NCBI RefSeq assembly: GCF_900113645.1 | Contig: NZ_FOQC01000003.1 | Span: 119,882 to 183,881, forward strand | DNA length: 64,000 bases | Direction: 5' to 3' | Source: Trichococcus flocculiformis | GTDB lineage: Bacteria; Bacillota; Bacilli; Lactobacillales; Aerococcaceae | Notes under the pieces: model-generated | Told to the model about the DNA's origin: nothing | Database searches by the model: none | Seen by the model: the letters and a program-made list of their open reading frames with translations, nothing else | Shown: positions 17,594-27,300 of the stretch, piece after piece | Layout: the number at the start of each line of letters is the position of its first letter | How positions within the stretch are numbered: position 1 is the stretch's first letter | Made by a program: the position numbers and the translations under genes

Positions 17594-18465
17594 TGCACTT
17601 CACCCGCCTTTTCTGCAGGAGCATGCAACAGCAATAAATGCTGCAATGCTCTCCTTAAATCTTTTCTGGCTACTATTTTGTCGATAAAGCCGTTTTCCAG
17701 CACTTTTTCAGCTGTCTGGAAGCCTTCTGGTAATTTTGCTTTGATTGTCTGTTCGATGACGCGCTTGCCGGCGAAACCGACAGTCGCCCCTGTTTCAGCT
17801 AGGATAATATCCCCCTGCATTGCAAAGCTGGCCGTTACGCCCCCAGTTGTCGGATCGGTCAGGACTGTGATGTACAAAAGTCCTGCTTTACTGTGATTGG
17901 AGACTGCAACGCTGACTTTAGCCATCTGCATCAAGGACATGATGCCCTCTTGCATTCTGGCACCGCCTGAAGCCGTGAAGACGATGAGCGGGAGCTTTTC
18001 AACCGTTGCACGTTCAAATGCACGTGTCAATTTCTCACCGACCACTTTCCCCATGCTTGCCATGATAAAGTTCGAATCCATCACACACAAAGCAACTTTA
18101 TGCTTATTGATGAATGCCGCGCCTGTTACAACCGCTTCGTCAAGTCCCGTTTTTTCTTTGGCGATCTTCAATTTGTTCTCATACCCGGGAAACGCCAGTG
18201 GATTTTCTTCAGGCATGAGCGCATTCCATTCATCAAAAGTACCTTCATCAACGATACTGGAAATGCGTTCGTATGCCGGGATCCTGAAATTGTAGGCACA
18301 ATGCGGGCATACTTTATCTTTCCCTAAATCCTTGCTGTAGATCGTCTTTTGACAATTCGGGCATTTTTCCCATAGGCCTTCAGGAACGATCGGTTTCTGA
18401 TCGTCTGCTTTTGAAGCGGGAACTTGAGCTATCGGAATGTAAGGACGCTTACGAAATAATTTCAT
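17590..18465 (-). CDS. accD: Acetyl-CoA carboxylase carboxyltransferase subunit beta
   Basis: Beta half of the carboxyltransferase, 291 residues. The N-terminal zinc ribbon is intact with Cys35, Cys38, Cys53 and Cys56 (CPNC and CPHC). The crotonase-type core shows SGGARMQEGIMSLMQM and TGGVTASFAMQGD. Lies 36 bp after accC and overlaps accA by 4 bp. Confidence 0.96.
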   Translation of the reverse strand: MKLFRKRPYIPIAQVPASKADDQKPIVPEGLWEKCPNCQKTIYSKDLGKDKVCPHCAYNFRIPAYERISSIVDEGTFDEWNALMPEENPLAFPGYENKLKIAKEKTGLDEAVVTGAAFINKHKVALCVMDSNFIMASMGKVVGEKLTRAFERATVEKLPLIVFTASGGARMQEGIMSLMQMAKVSVAVSNHSKAGLLYITVLTDPTTGGVTASFAMQGDIILAETGATVGFAGKRVIEQTIKAKLPEGFQTAEKVLENGFIDKIVARKDLRRALQHLLLLHAPAEKAGEVQ

Positions 18466-18501
18466 TTCCTCACCTCTAGTGTGACTTCTTGACTAATTGA
18501 T

Positions 18502-19878
18502 TTATACACTTTCCTCTTCTTCAGGCGCCCACGTCTTCAGGAACACATTTTGGAGGTATTCTGTATCGTAATCTCCGGAAATGAAGTTTGGATCCTGCAG
18601 AATATCTTCTTGGAAGAATTGGTTCGTGTCGACTCCCTCGATGACCAGTTCCTGCAGCGCACGCCTCATTTTGGCGATTGCTTCACTTCTGTTGTCACCT
18701 TTTGTGATGATTTTCGCGATCATCGAGTCATAGAACGGCGGAATCATATATCCGCCGTACATGGCGCTTTCCACGCGCAGTCCATTCCCGCCGCTGGGCA
18801 GGAACAGGTAGTCGATTTTTCCGGACGAAGGACGGAAGCCCAAAGCCGGATTTTCAGCATTGATACGACACTCGATCGTATGACCGGTGATAACAACTTC
18901 ATCTTGCGTAAAGGACAAAGGCTCACCGCTCGCGATGCGCAATTGTTCCTTTACGATATCGATGCCAGTCGCCATTTCGGTTACCGGATGCTCCACTTGG
19001 ATACGTGTGTTCATTTCCATGAAATAAAACCGTTGTTCCGTATCGACAAGAAACTCGATTGTCCCTGCATTGGTATAGCCGACATGTTTAGCCGCCCGGA
19101 TGGCGACGTCCCCCATGGCTTTGCGGGTCTCCTCAGAAATAAATGTGGATGGACTTTCTTCCAACACTTTCTGATGATTGCGTTGCAAGGAACAATCACG
19201 CTCGCCCAAATGGACGACATTTCCGAAAGAATCACCTAAAATCTGCACTTCGATATGGCGAGCCGGCGTGATGATCTTTTCAAGGTACATGCTGTCGTCC
19301 CCGAAAGCCGCCTTAGCTTCCGCTTTCGCTTGACTGAAGGCTGCCTCCAGTCCGTTTTCTTGGTAGACTTTCCGCATCCCCTTGCCCCCACCACCAGCGG
19401 CAGCTTTCAGGATGACGGGATAACCGATTTTCTCAGCTTGTACCACTGCCTCTTCGTATGAAGAGATGTAGCCTTCGCTTCCCGGAGTGACTGGTACGCC
19501 TGCTGCAATCATCGTCTTGCGGGCATTTGCTTTATTGCCCATCAGGTCGATGATGGTGGAAGAAGGTCCGATGAATCGGATATTCATTTCTTCACACATT
19601 GTGGCGAATGCGCTGTTTTCCGAGAGGAATCCGAAGCCTGGGTGGATAGCTTGTGCCCCTGTAACGACTGCTGCACTCAAGATGCTTGTCATATTCAGAT
19701 AGGAATCGCTTGCTTTTGCAGGGCCGATACAGATAGCCTGAGTGGCTAGTTGTGTATGCAATGCTTCGCGGTCAGCTTCAGAATAGACCGCAACCGTTTG
19801 GATTCCTAACTCATGACAAGCACGAATGATCCGGACAGCAATTTCTCCTCTGTTTGCGATCAATACCTTCGTAAACAT
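18502..19878 (-). CDS. accC: Biotin carboxylase
   Basis: ATP-grasp enzyme that carboxylates biotin carried on AccB. 458 residues from ATG at 19878 (MFTKVLIANRGEIA), one base after the fabZ stop; an upstream in-frame TTG would overlap fabZ and is not favoured. ATP-binding glycine loop GGGGKGM, the bicarbonate and biotin-site residues in ERDCSLQRNHQK and the catalytic EMNTRIQVEHPVTE are all intact. Confidence 0.96.
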   Translation of the reverse strand: MFTKVLIANRGEIAVRIIRACHELGIQTVAVYSEADREALHTQLATQAICIGPAKASDSYLNMTSILSAAVVTGAQAIHPGFGFLSENSAFATMCEEMNIRFIGPSSTIIDLMGNKANARKTMIAAGVPVTPGSEGYISSYEEAVVQAEKIGYPVILKAAAGGGGKGMRKVYQENGLEAAFSQAKAEAKAAFGDDSMYLEKIITPARHIEVQILGDSFGNVVHLGERDCSLQRNHQKVLEESPSTFISEETRKAMGDVAIRAAKHVGYTNAGTIEFLVDTEQRFYFMEMNTRIQVEHPVTEMATGIDIVKEQLRIASGEPLSFTQDEVVITGHTIECRINAENPALGFRPSSGKIDYLFLPSGGNGLRVESAMYGGYMIPPFYDSMIAKIITKGDNRSEAIAKMRRALQELVIEGVDTNQFFQEDILQDPNFISGDYDTEYLQNVFLKTWAPEEEESV

Positions 19879-19879
19879 A

Positions 19880-20311
19880 TTATCTACCAATGATGAATGT
19901 CATTTCAACTTCACAAACTTTTTTGTCACCGACAAAAGCTTGCCCATAACCGATACCTGCAAATTTCTTCAATTTGACGATATCCACTTGGAGGCGAAGA
20001 ACGTCTCCTGGAACAACTTTTTGACGGAATTTGACTTTATTCAATCCGCCCAAGTAAGCTGTCTGACCCTTGAAATCAGGCAATGTCAACAACGGAATAG
20101 ATCCTGCTTGAGCCAATGCTTCAACAATCAGTACACCTGGCATTACTGGCTCTCCAGGGAAGTGGCCTTGGAAGAAAGGCTCGTTGATTGTTACGTTTTT
20201 GTAGCAGACGATGTGTTCGCCTGGTGTCAATTCTTCAACTTTATCGATGAAGAAAATCGGATAGCGATTCGGGATGATATCCATTACTTCTTGTGCGCTC
20301 AATAAACTCAT
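19880..20311 (-). CDS. fabZ: 3-hydroxyacyl-ACP dehydratase FabZ
   Basis: Hot-dog fold dehydratase removing water from 3-hydroxyacyl-ACP. 143 residues. Catalytic His50 in [11 protein letters not shown] and Glu64 in [10 protein letters not shown] are visible. It sits between accB and accC, the standard place in this operon type. Only one FabZ/FabN-like gene is in the window, so the unsaturated fatty-acid branch cannot be assigned from here. Confidence 0.95.
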   Translation of the reverse strand: MSLLSAQEVMDIIPNRYPIFFIDKVEELTPGEHIVCYKNVTINEPFFQGHFPGEPVMPGVLIVEALAQAGSIPLLTLPDFKGQTAYLGGLNKVKFRQKVVPGDVLRLQVDIVKLKKFAGIGYGQAFVGDKKVCEVEMTFIIGR

Positions 20312-20329
20312 TTTATTAGTCTCCTTTTA

Positions 20330-20791
20330 TTAGACGATACGGAACAATGGTTGGTTGTATTCAACGATTTGTTCATTTTCAACCAACACTTCAACGATTT
20401 CCCCATCGAATTCGCTTTTGATTTCATTCATAAGTTTCATCGCTTCCACCAAACAGACAACGTCGCCTTTTGCGATGCTCTGGCCTTTAATGGCGTAAGG
20501 TTTTGCTTCAGGGGTCGGTGCCAGGTAAACAACACCGACGATCGGGGAAGTGATGATTTTTCCTTCTTTTGCAGTAGCCGCTTCAGAAACAGCCTCCTTG
20601 AGGTTTTGGACTGGGGCGATCACTGCTGGACTAGGAACTTCTGCCTGAATGTTGTCGCTTGACTGCTGGTTCGTTTGAACCAACTTGTTCTTCGACAACA
20701 GGAGCTGAAAGTCACCTGTCTGATAGTGCAACTCAGTCAAAGTTGAATCATCAATCAAGGAGATCAGGCTTTTTACATCTTCAATATTCAT
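20330..20791 (-). CDS. accB: Biotin carboxyl carrier protein of acetyl-CoA carboxylase
   Basis: Carries biotin between AccC and AccAD. 153 residues: a short N-terminal domain, a Ser/Pro/Ala-rich linker (about 43-75) and the C-terminal biotinyl domain with biotin attachment Lys119 in EAMKLMNE. Three bp separate it from fabF. Confidence 0.96.
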   Translation of the reverse strand: MNIEDVKSLISLIDDSTLTELHYQTGDFQLLLSKNKLVQTNQQSSDNIQAEVPSPAVIAPVQNLKEAVSEAATAKEGKIITSPIVGVVYLAPTPEAKPYAIKGQSIAKGDVVCLVEAMKLMNEIKSEFDGEIVEVLVENEQIVEYNQPLFRIV

Positions 20792-20794
20792 GTA

Positions 20795-22030
20795 TTAAGC
20801 CTCCCATTTTTTGAAACATAGTACGGCATTGTGGCCGCCGAAGCCCAGAGAGTTACTCAATGTGTAAGTGACTTCTTTTTCACGTCCTACATTCGGGATG
20901 TAGTCTAGATCGCAATTTTCATCAGCCGTTTGGAAGCCGATTGTAGGCGGCATGAAATCATCTTGGATAGCTTTGACACAGGCAACCGCTTCGATACCGC
21001 CGGCTGCGCCCAGCAAATGTCCCGTCATACTCTTTGTGCTTGAGATAGCGACATTGTGAGCTTCTTCGCCGAATGCGTACTTGATTGCAGCCGTTTCGCC
21101 TGAATCATTTGCAGGCGTACTTGTTCCATGAGCGTTGATGTAATCGACTTGCGCTGGAGTGATGCCTGCTTCTTTCATCGCTAGGATCATCGCTTTGCCA
21201 GCACCGCTTCCATCAGCTGATGGAGCCGTCATATGATAGGCATCACAGGTGACGCCATAACCGACAACTTCAGCCAAGATATTTGCGCCTCGTGCCAGTG
21301 CGTGATCAAGATTTTCAAGCATCAAAATACCCGCACCTTCACCCATGACAAAACCATTTCGTTCTTTATCGAAAGGAATGGACGCACGGTCCGGATCGGT
21401 GCTAGTGGATAAAGCAGTCAGAGCCGCGAAACCAGCGATACCGATTTCACACACCGTAGCTTCCGATCCACCTGCAAGCATCAAATCGGCATAACCATGC
21501 TTGATGCTGCGGAATGCTTCTCCAATTGAATTTGTCGCAGAAGCACAAGCAGTAACGATGTCCATGCTCGGTCCTTTAGCACCGAATTTGATGGCAGTAT
21601 TTCCTGCCGCCATGTTGCCGATTGCCATCGGAACGAACATAGGTGGGACACGTTTCGGTCCTTTTTCATGCATTTTGATGATGCCGGATTCCATTGTAAT
21701 GAAACCGCCGACACCAGAGCCGATGGTAACGCCAAAGCGGTCCGCATCGATTTTTTCCATGTCGATGCCGCTTTGTTCCACGGCTTGAGCAGAGGCAGCT
21801 ACCGCATATTGCGAAAACAAATCCATACGCTTGTATTCTTTACGGTCCATGTATAAGGTCGCATCGAAGTCCTTGACTTCGCCTGCGACAGAAATGCCCG
21901 TTTCGCTTGCATCAAATTTAGTGATGGCAGTAATACCGTTTTTACCGTTTTTGATGCCGTCCCAATATTCAGAGACTGTATTTCCTAAAGGTGTGATAGC
22001 ACCCATACCTGTAATAACAACGCGATTCAT
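20795..22030 (-). CDS. fabF: 3-oxoacyl-ACP synthase II
   Basis: Condensing enzyme elongating acyl-ACP with malonyl-ACP. 411 residues, thiolase fold. The catalytic triad is visible: Cys162 in VTACASA, His in NAHGTSTPAND and His in KSMTGHLLGAAGG. It is 15 bp after fabG. Confidence 0.96.
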   Translation of the reverse strand: MNRVVITGMGAITPLGNTVSEYWDGIKNGKNGITAITKFDASETGISVAGEVKDFDATLYMDRKEYKRMDLFSQYAVAASAQAVEQSGIDMEKIDADRFGVTIGSGVGGFITMESGIIKMHEKGPKRVPPMFVPMAIGNMAAGNTAIKFGAKGPSMDIVTACASATNSIGEAFRSIKHGYADLMLAGGSEATVCEIGIAGFAALTALSTSTDPDRASIPFDKERNGFVMGEGAGILMLENLDHALARGANILAEVVGYGVTCDAYHMTAPSADGSGAGKAMILAMKEAGITPAQVDYINAHGTSTPANDSGETAAIKYAFGEEAHNVAISSTKSMTGHLLGAAGGIEAVACVKAIQDDFMPPTIGFQTADENCDLDYIPNVGREKEVTYTLSNSLGFGGHNAVLCFKKWEA

Positions 22031-22045
22031 AATTATCCTCCTGTC

Positions 22046-22777
22046 TTACATATGCATGCCGCCATTGACACTGATGGTCTGGCCGGTAATGTAAGTATTC
22101 TCACTCAAGAAGACAGCAGTGTTTGCCACTTCTTCGGCTTTTCCAAATCGTTTCAATGGGATTTGCGTCAACATTTGTTCTTGAATCTTTTCCGAAAGAA
22201 CATCCGTCATTTCCGTTTCGATGAATCCTGGTGCAATGGCATTACACGTAATGCCTCTTGTCGCAGCTTCACGGGCGACAGATTTCGTCAATCCGATGAT
22301 ACCGGCTTTGCTGGCGGCATAGTTGGCCTGCCCTGTATTTCCGGTTTCACCGACTACGCTGGAAATATTGATGATACTGCCGGCTCTTTGTTTCAGCATT
22401 AGAGGCAAGGCGTGGCGGATCATATTGAAGGTACCTTTCAAGTTCACTTGATAAGTGGCATCAAAGTCCTCCTCATCCATGCGCATGATCAATTTGTCGC
22501 GGGTAATCCCAGCGTTGTTGACCAAAACATCAACAGAACCGAACAGTTCTTTGGTCTGGCTGACGATTTCTTTGGCAGTCTCAAAATCGCTGACATCTCC
22601 TAGGAGCGTTTTTACAGTTACACCGTAAGATTCCAGATGCGCAACTTTTTCTTCAGCAATCGGTTTACGTGCATTCAGAACGATATTGGCTCCACGTTTC
22701 GCATAAGCTTCAGCGATGGCTTCGCCGATTCCTCTTGAACTACCAGTGACGATGACCGTCTTTCCTTTTAAACCCAA
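22046..22777 (-). CDS. fabG: 3-oxoacyl-ACP reductase
   Basis: NADPH-dependent short-chain dehydrogenase reducing 3-ketoacyl-ACP. 243 residues. Nucleotide-binding GSSRGIGEA, the NNAG motif and the catalytic Ser-Tyr-Lys set (NISSVVG, then YAASKAG) are intact. Confidence 0.96.
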   Translation of the reverse strand: MGLKGKTVIVTGSSRGIGEAIAEAYAKRGANIVLNARKPIAEEKVAHLESYGVTVKTLLGDVSDFETAKEIVSQTKELFGSVDVLVNNAGITRDKLIMRMDEEDFDATYQVNLKGTFNMIRHALPLMLKQRAGSIINISSVVGETGNTGQANYAASKAGIIGLTKSVAREAATRGITCNAIAPGFIETEMTDVLSEKIQEQMLTQIPLKRFGKAEEVANTAVFLSENTYITGQTISVNGGMHM

Positions 22778-22806
22778 GACTATCCCTCATTTCTTGTCTG
22801 ATCTTC

Positions 22807-23733
22807 TTATTTTTGTAATGCTTCAAGGGTCTTGGTGAGGGATTTCAAATCCTCCACATTATATACAGCGACCTCTTTGTTGATTTTTTTGATGAATTTG
22901 CTTAAAGTCGTGCCTGGGCCGACTTCCACAAAGGTGTCCACTCCCAGTTCAACCAACTTGCGGACGCTGTCTTCCCAAAGTACCGGCGATTCGATCTGAC
23001 GCACTAAAAGACCCTTGATGGCGTCTCTTGCTACGATGGTCGCTTCGGTATTGCCAACGACCGGTATCTTCGGTTCATCGACAGCCACTTCAGACAAGGC
23101 TACTTCCAACTTTTCCGCTGCAGGATGCAACAGAGCCGTATGGAAAGGACCGCTGACTTTCAAAGGGATGATGCGTTTCACGCCTTTGGATTCAAGGATT
23201 TCGATGGCTTTATCCACGCCTTCGATTTCTCCGCCGATAACAATCTGCGTCGGCATGTTGTAGTTGGCAGGCGCGACATAGGCTGTCTCGCTCGCTTCCC
23301 GGCAAGATTCTTCGATGACAGAACGTTCCGCGTTCATGACGGCAGCCATTTTCCCACGGCCTGCCGGCACAGCTTCGCTCATGTATTTTCCGCGTTTCGC
23401 TACGAGCGAAATAGCCTCATTAAAAGAAAAAGCATTGGCTTTCACCAGTGCTGTATATTCTCCGAGGCTCAATCCTGCAACAAAATCTGGCTGAATTCCC
23501 TTTTCAGCTAGTAATTGATCAAGGGCGTAGCTAACCGTTAAGATTGCTGGTTGTGTATATTCAGTTAAATGAAGCTTGTCATTCTCTTGGAAACATAATT
23601 CTGCAACATCGTAACCAAGTGTTGCTGAGGCTTCCTCAAAAACAGCGCGCACAACGGCATACTCGTTATAAAGTTCTTGACCCATACCGAAATATTGTGC
23701 ACCCTGACCACTATAGACAAAAGCTGTTGCCAT
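22807..23733 (-). CDS. fabD: Malonyl-CoA:ACP transacylase
   Basis: Moves malonyl from CoA to ACP. 308 residues. The nucleophile elbow GLSLGEY places the catalytic serine at 89, and the oxyanion glutamine is in YSGQGAQ near the N terminus. The gene follows fabK with 21 bp between. Confidence 0.95.
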   Translation of the reverse strand: MATAFVYSGQGAQYFGMGQELYNEYAVVRAVFEEASATLGYDVAELCFQENDKLHLTEYTQPAILTVSYALDQLLAEKGIQPDFVAGLSLGEYTALVKANAFSFNEAISLVAKRGKYMSEAVPAGRGKMAAVMNAERSVIEESCREASETAYVAPANYNMPTQIVIGGEIEGVDKAIEILESKGVKRIIPLKVSGPFHTALLHPAAEKLEVALSEVAVDEPKIPVVGNTEATIVARDAIKGLLVRQIESPVLWEDSVRKLVELGVDTFVEVGPGTTLSKFIKKINKEVAVYNVEDLKSLTKTLEALQK

Positions 23734-23754
23734 TATTTCACCTCTATAAATTTG

Positions 23755-24714
23755 TTACTCAGCCCACAATTTAGCTTGGGCCAAAATAACTTCTTTGCAT
23801 TCCGTCATATACTCTTGTATGATCTCGTGACACGTTTGTTCCTTCGAAATCAAACCGGCGATTTGTCCGGCCATCATCGAACCGTAGTCTTTATCGCCAT
23901 CAACAGTCGCTCTTCTCAGAGCGCCTTTGCCCATTTCTTCAAGTTTTGCCAAGTCCGGATTTTCCTTGCTTGTCTCTTCTTTTTCGACTTGCAGATATTC
24001 TCTGGTCAACTTATTGCGCAACACACGAACAGGATGTCCGGTAATCTGACCGGTAATGACTGTATCGATGTCTTTTGCCTTGAGGATAGCATTCTTGAAG
24101 TTTTGATGTGCATTGGATTCTGTGGCTACTACAAAACGAGTACCTACCTGAACAGCAGATGCGCCCAACATGAAAGCAGCTGCCATCCCACGTCCGTCGC
24201 CGATACCACCGGCAGCGATGACTGGAATCGAAACGGCATCGACAACCTGAGGAACCAGGGCAAGTGTCGTTGTTTTCCCGATGTGACCACCGGATTCCAT
24301 GCCTTCGACTACGACAGCATGTGCGCCATCTTTCTCCATTCTTCTCGCTAAAGCTACGGAAGCCACTACCGGAATAACGGTAATGCCTGCTTCTTTGAAT
24401 TGGTTCATATAACGGGCTGGGCTTCCGGCGCCGGTTGTGACAACCTTAACGCCAGCAGCGATAACTGCTTCTACGATAGCATCGACATGCGGATTCAAAA
24501 GCATGATGTTTACACCGAAAGGCTTATCCGTCAATGCTTTCATTTTCGAAATTTTCTCATTCGCTACATCCACACTATCATGTCCAGTCCCGATAAGACC
24601 CAAACCACCAGCATTGGAAACGGCACTTGCCAAATCAGCATCCGCTACCCACGCCATTGCCCCTTGAATGATGGGATATTGAATACCTAATAATTCACAT
24701 AATTCTGATTTCAT
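23755..24714 (-). CDS. fabK: Enoyl-ACP reductase II (FMN-dependent)
   Basis: Flavoprotein of the nitronate-monooxygenase-like TIM-barrel family that reduces enoyl-ACP, closing each elongation cycle. 319 residues. It opens with the family pattern LLGIQYPIIQGAMAWVAD; the FMN phosphate region AAGGIGDGRGMAAAF and GTRFVVATES are clear. FabK is the triclosan-insensitive alternative to FabI, and no fabI is seen in the operon. Confidence 0.95.
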   Translation of the reverse strand: MKSELCELLGIQYPIIQGAMAWVADADLASAVSNAGGLGLIGTGHDSVDVANEKISKMKALTDKPFGVNIMLLNPHVDAIVEAVIAAGVKVVTTGAGSPARYMNQFKEAGITVIPVVASVALARRMEKDGAHAVVVEGMESGGHIGKTTTLALVPQVVDAVSIPVIAAGGIGDGRGMAAAFMLGASAVQVGTRFVVATESNAHQNFKNAILKAKDIDTVITGQITGHPVRVLRNKLTREYLQVEKEETSKENPDLAKLEEMGKGALRRATVDGDKDYGSMMAGQIAGLISKEQTCHEIIQEYMTECKEVILAQAKLWAE

Positions 24715-24739
24715 ACAAGGCCTACTTTCCCGCTACTGC

Positions 24740-24967
24740 TTATTCTGCTAATTGAGCGTCAACGTATTTAACTAAATCTTCAACAGTGTTGATGCCTTCG
24801 TCTGATTCGATTTTGATGTCGAATTCGTCTTCGATGTCGTTGATGATTTGGAATAAGTCTAAGCTGTCCGCATCTAAGTCTTCTCTGAAGTTAGTTGCTA
24901 ATTGTACTTCTTCTACTTCTTTGTCCAATTGGTCCACGATAATAGCTTGAATTTTTTCGAATGTCAT
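24740..24967 (-). CDS. acpP: Acyl carrier protein
   Basis: Carrier of growing acyl chains, 75 residues from ATG at 24967 (MTFEKIQ), preceded by TGGAGGAAT. The open frame runs 19 codons further into the fabH end, but that extension does not match the family. Phosphopantetheine attachment Ser35 lies in DLDADSLDL, with the usual Asp-Ser-Leu. Strongly acidic four-helix bundle. Confidence 0.96.
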   Translation of the reverse strand: MTFEKIQAIIVDQLDKEVEEVQLATNFREDLDADSLDLFQIINDIEDEFDIKIESDEGINTVEDLVKYVDAQLAE

Positions 24968-24993
24968 AATAAATTCCTCCAAATATGTTTTTT

Positions 24994-25977
24994 TTAGTTT
25001 AATGATACTACGATGGCCCCCCAAGTGAGGCCGCCACCAAATCCTGTCATCAGCACCTTATCTTTGGTGCCGAGTTGAATTTCCTTGGTTTGAACAAGCT
25101 GATCCAACAATATCGGAATGCTTGCTGCTGAAGTGTTGCCCGTTTCCGCAATATTTGTGGCAAACAGTGAAAATGGCAATTTCACTTTTTTGCTGATTGC
25201 CTCCAATAAGCGCACATTTGCTTGATGAGCCAAAATCTTCTTCAGATCGCCATCAGAAAGATTTCCCTTCTCCATCACTTCGCGTATGACGCTTGGCACA
25301 CTGCGGATTGCAAAATCAAAGATGGCTCTGCCATCCATCGTAAGGAAAGCTTGTTCCTTTTGCGAGGAGTCTCCATACGGATTTTCTACTTTCATCGTGT
25401 TCGCCACTAATGCCATATGGCGTCCACCATCAGAATGGATCGCTTCTGCAACGAAGCAATCATCTTCCGTTCGTTCCAACAACAAACCGCCAGCGCCATC
25501 CCCAAACAGAACAGCCGTAGAACGGTCTTCCCAGTTGACGACTTTTGACATTGTCTCAGCACCGATGATCATGCCATATTGATAGAGACCGCTCTGCATC
25601 ATATGGAGACCGGTGGACAATGCGTAGACAAAGCCGGAACAAGCTGCATTGATATCGAAACAGAAAGCATTTACTGCGCCTATCTTTTCTTGCACTAAAC
25701 AAGCAGTCGATGGGCTGAGAGCATCCGGCGTCATTGTTGCTACGATAATGAAGTCCAGTTGGTCTGCAGTGATGTTCCCGTTTTGCAAAATTTTGACGGC
25801 CGCTTTGCTTGATAAATCGGAAGTATTTTCATCCTTCGAAATGTGTCGGCTGCGGATGCCTGTCCTTTTGCTGATCCACTCATCACTTGTGTCCATGATT
25901 TTAGACAGATCATCGTTTGAGATGACCTGTTCAGGAAGGTAGTGACCTGTTGCGCTAATCTTTGAACCCAATTTCAT
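24994..25977 (-). CDS. fabH: 3-oxoacyl-ACP synthase III
   Basis: Starts fatty-acid synthesis by condensing acetyl-CoA (or branched primers) with malonyl-ACP. 327 residues. Catalytic Cys113 in NAACSGF, His in [10 protein letters not shown] and Asn in [10 protein letters not shown] are intact. ATG at 25977 shares a base with the fabT stop (TGATG), giving coupled translation. Confidence 0.96.
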   Translation of the reverse strand: MKLGSKISATGHYLPEQVISNDDLSKIMDTSDEWISKRTGIRSRHISKDENTSDLSSKAAVKILQNGNITADQLDFIIVATMTPDALSPSTACLVQEKIGAVNAFCFDINAACSGFVYALSTGLHMMQSGLYQYGMIIGAETMSKVVNWEDRSTAVLFGDGAGGLLLERTEDDCFVAEAIHSDGGRHMALVANTMKVENPYGDSSQKEQAFLTMDGRAIFDFAIRSVPSVIREVMEKGNLSDGDLKKILAHQANVRLLEAISKKVKLPFSLFATNIAETGNTSAASIPILLDQLVQTKEIQLGTKDKVLMTGFGGGLTWGAIVVSLN

Positions 25978-26438
25978 CAACCCTGTTCCTTGATATTTTG
26001 AACTAACCCAAATAAGAAACCGTGAAGATTGTTTAGGCCTTTCAGCAAAACTTTCACTTCCTGATCTTCCATATCGCGAATAGTATTTTTTACCATCTCT
26101 CTATGGAACTTATCATGAAGACGATACAGTAAGCGTCCTTTTTTGGTTAATCCTAGTTTTACGACTCTGCGGTCTTTCTCCATCCGAATGCGTTCGACAT
26201 ACCCCTTTTTTACCAGAGCGTTTATGGCCACCGTCAAAGTTCCCACAGTAATGTTCAATTTTTTTGCTACTTCAGAAGTTGTATGAGCTTGATACATGCC
26301 GATTGCCTCGACTGTATGCATCTCCTTGATGGATAAATCAGAAAATGTACTGACACGCAATGCACGCTCTTCGATATCCAACACTTCACTGAAGACTGCT
26401 ACGAGATATGAGTTAATTTTATCTATGGAATGATCCAA
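25977..26438 (-). CDS. fabT: MarR-family fatty-acid synthesis repressor FabT
   Basis: Winged-helix repressor of the fab operon, which in streptococci and enterococci binds DNA with long-chain acyl-ACP as co-repressor. TTG at 26438 (DHSIDKINSYL) is taken as start because AAAGGAGGAG lies 9-10 nt before it. The frame stays open to 26558, but that runs through the promoter and operators. The MarR core is visible: HTTSEVAKKLNITVGTLTVA as recognition region and KGYVERIRMEKDRRVVKLGLT as wing. 153 residues, first gene of the operon it is expected to control. Confidence 0.92.
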   Translation of the reverse strand: MDHSIDKINSYLVAVFSEVLDIEERALRVSTFSDLSIKEMHTVEAIGMYQAHTTSEVAKKLNITVGTLTVAINALVKKGYVERIRMEKDRRVVKLGLTKKGRLLYRLHDKFHREMVKNTIRDMEDQEVKVLLKGLNNLHGFLFGLVQNIKEQG

Positions 26439-26496
26439 AGATAGCTCTCCTCCTTTCGATGCCCAATCAAACCACATTCGCTTGAAGGTCAAAATA

Positions 26497-26511
26497 GTTT
26501 GATGTTCAAAC
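26497..26511 (-). promoter_or_regulatory. FabT-type operator (palindrome)
   Basis: GTTTGA-TGT-TCAAAC is a perfect inverted repeat of the kind bound by FabT. It lies 15 bp downstream of the -10 box, in the fabT leader. A second, imperfect site (TTTCGACTTTCAAA, 26513-26526) abuts the -10. Confidence 0.75.
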
Positions 26512-26525
26512 CTTTCGACTTTCAA

Positions 26526-26554
26526 ACTATATAAAATTTTATACAACCTGTCAA
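26526..26554 (-). promoter_or_regulatory. Promoter of the fab operon
   Basis: On the minus strand perfect -35 TTGACA (26549-26554), 17-bp spacer, -10 TATAGT (26526-26531). The FabT-like sites overlap or directly follow the -10, which suits repression by blocking polymerase. Confidence 0.85.
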
Positions 26555-26677
26555 GCATTTCGATAATAATTTTTCTGTTATATCTTCAGGTGCCGCAAGA
26601 TTCATTGAGTCCCTACTCTATTTAAAACGGTTACGTTGAACTGCAGGATAACCAGCCTGCTTGGTATGGCCTGCCGC

Positions 26678-26712
26678 AACAAAAAGAAGCGACGATGAGT
26701 GCCGCTTCTTTT
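26678..26712 (-). terminator. Terminator after the DUF2187 gene
   Basis: AAGAAGCG (26684-26691) pairs with CGCTTCTT (26703-26710); CTTCTTTTTG follows on the minus strand. The 110 bp from here to the fab promoter show nothing else recognisable. Confidence 0.8.
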
Positions 26713-26723
26713 GCATATATGTA

Positions 26724-27068
26724 TTAATCAACTTTAACAAATTCTTCAATGTCTTTGAAATTCACGATTGTTTTATCCTCGCAGATGTCTTTCATCGTGC
26801 CGGAGGACAAATCCCAGTAGATCTCTACGACGGCGCTATTTGTCAATAATTTCCGGATTACTCCTACCATTTCCTGCTTACGGAAGGTAAATTTTATTTC
26901 GTCACCGATTTCAGGTCGTATAGATTCCTTGATGGCTTCGACGACTTCCAAAGCCTGCTCATACGATACGCCAAGCAGATTCGCAATACGTGAGTTGCTC
27001 GTGCCCTTACGTAATTCGCTCTCAATCATGGTTTTTGTTTCATCAGTAATATTTCGTACCATTTCCAT
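26724..27068 (-). CDS. DUF2187 family protein
   Basis: 114-residue soluble protein. The N-terminal half looks like a short helix-turn-helix or anti-sigma-like helical region (SNSRIANLLGVSYEQALEVV, about 24-43). The C-terminal half (from IGDEIKF, about 53-110) is a small beta-barrel-like DUF2187 module seen in B. subtilis YkvS, with KTIVNFKDIEEF closing it. Function unknown; the two halves together suggest a nucleic-acid-related role, which is inference. Monocistronic. Confidence 0.65.
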   Translation of the reverse strand: MEMVRNITDETKTMIESELRKGTSNSRIANLLGVSYEQALEVVEAIKESIRPEIGDEIKFTFRKQEMVGVIRKLLTNSAVVEIYWDLSSGTMKDICEDKTIVNFKDIEEFVKVD

Positions 27069-27300
27069 TATCGCCTCACTTTTAAGAACCAGGAACTACA
27101 ACACACTTACAAGTAGTAGTATACCACACTTTCCATCATTTAGCCTATTTTTTCAATTATTGCCTTTAACATCGAAACATATCTTTCATTTTGTTGGCTG
27201 CTGCCCGCAATTTCATTTTAAATAGGTATTAATTATCTGTTCACTATGAGGTATAATAAGGATGTGAAAATTTTAACATTCTGTTTAGGAGGGATTTTTG

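Noticed and set aside
18550..19239. 229-codon plus-strand frame
   Set aside because: Antisense of accC, whose motifs are intact on the minus strand.
23677..24351. 224-codon plus-strand frame
   Set aside because: Antisense of fabK with its FMN motifs intact; no start signal.
26439..26558. 40-codon N-terminal extension of fabT
   Set aside because: Covers a consensus promoter and the operators; the downstream TTG has an excellent ribosome site and gives the usual FabT length.
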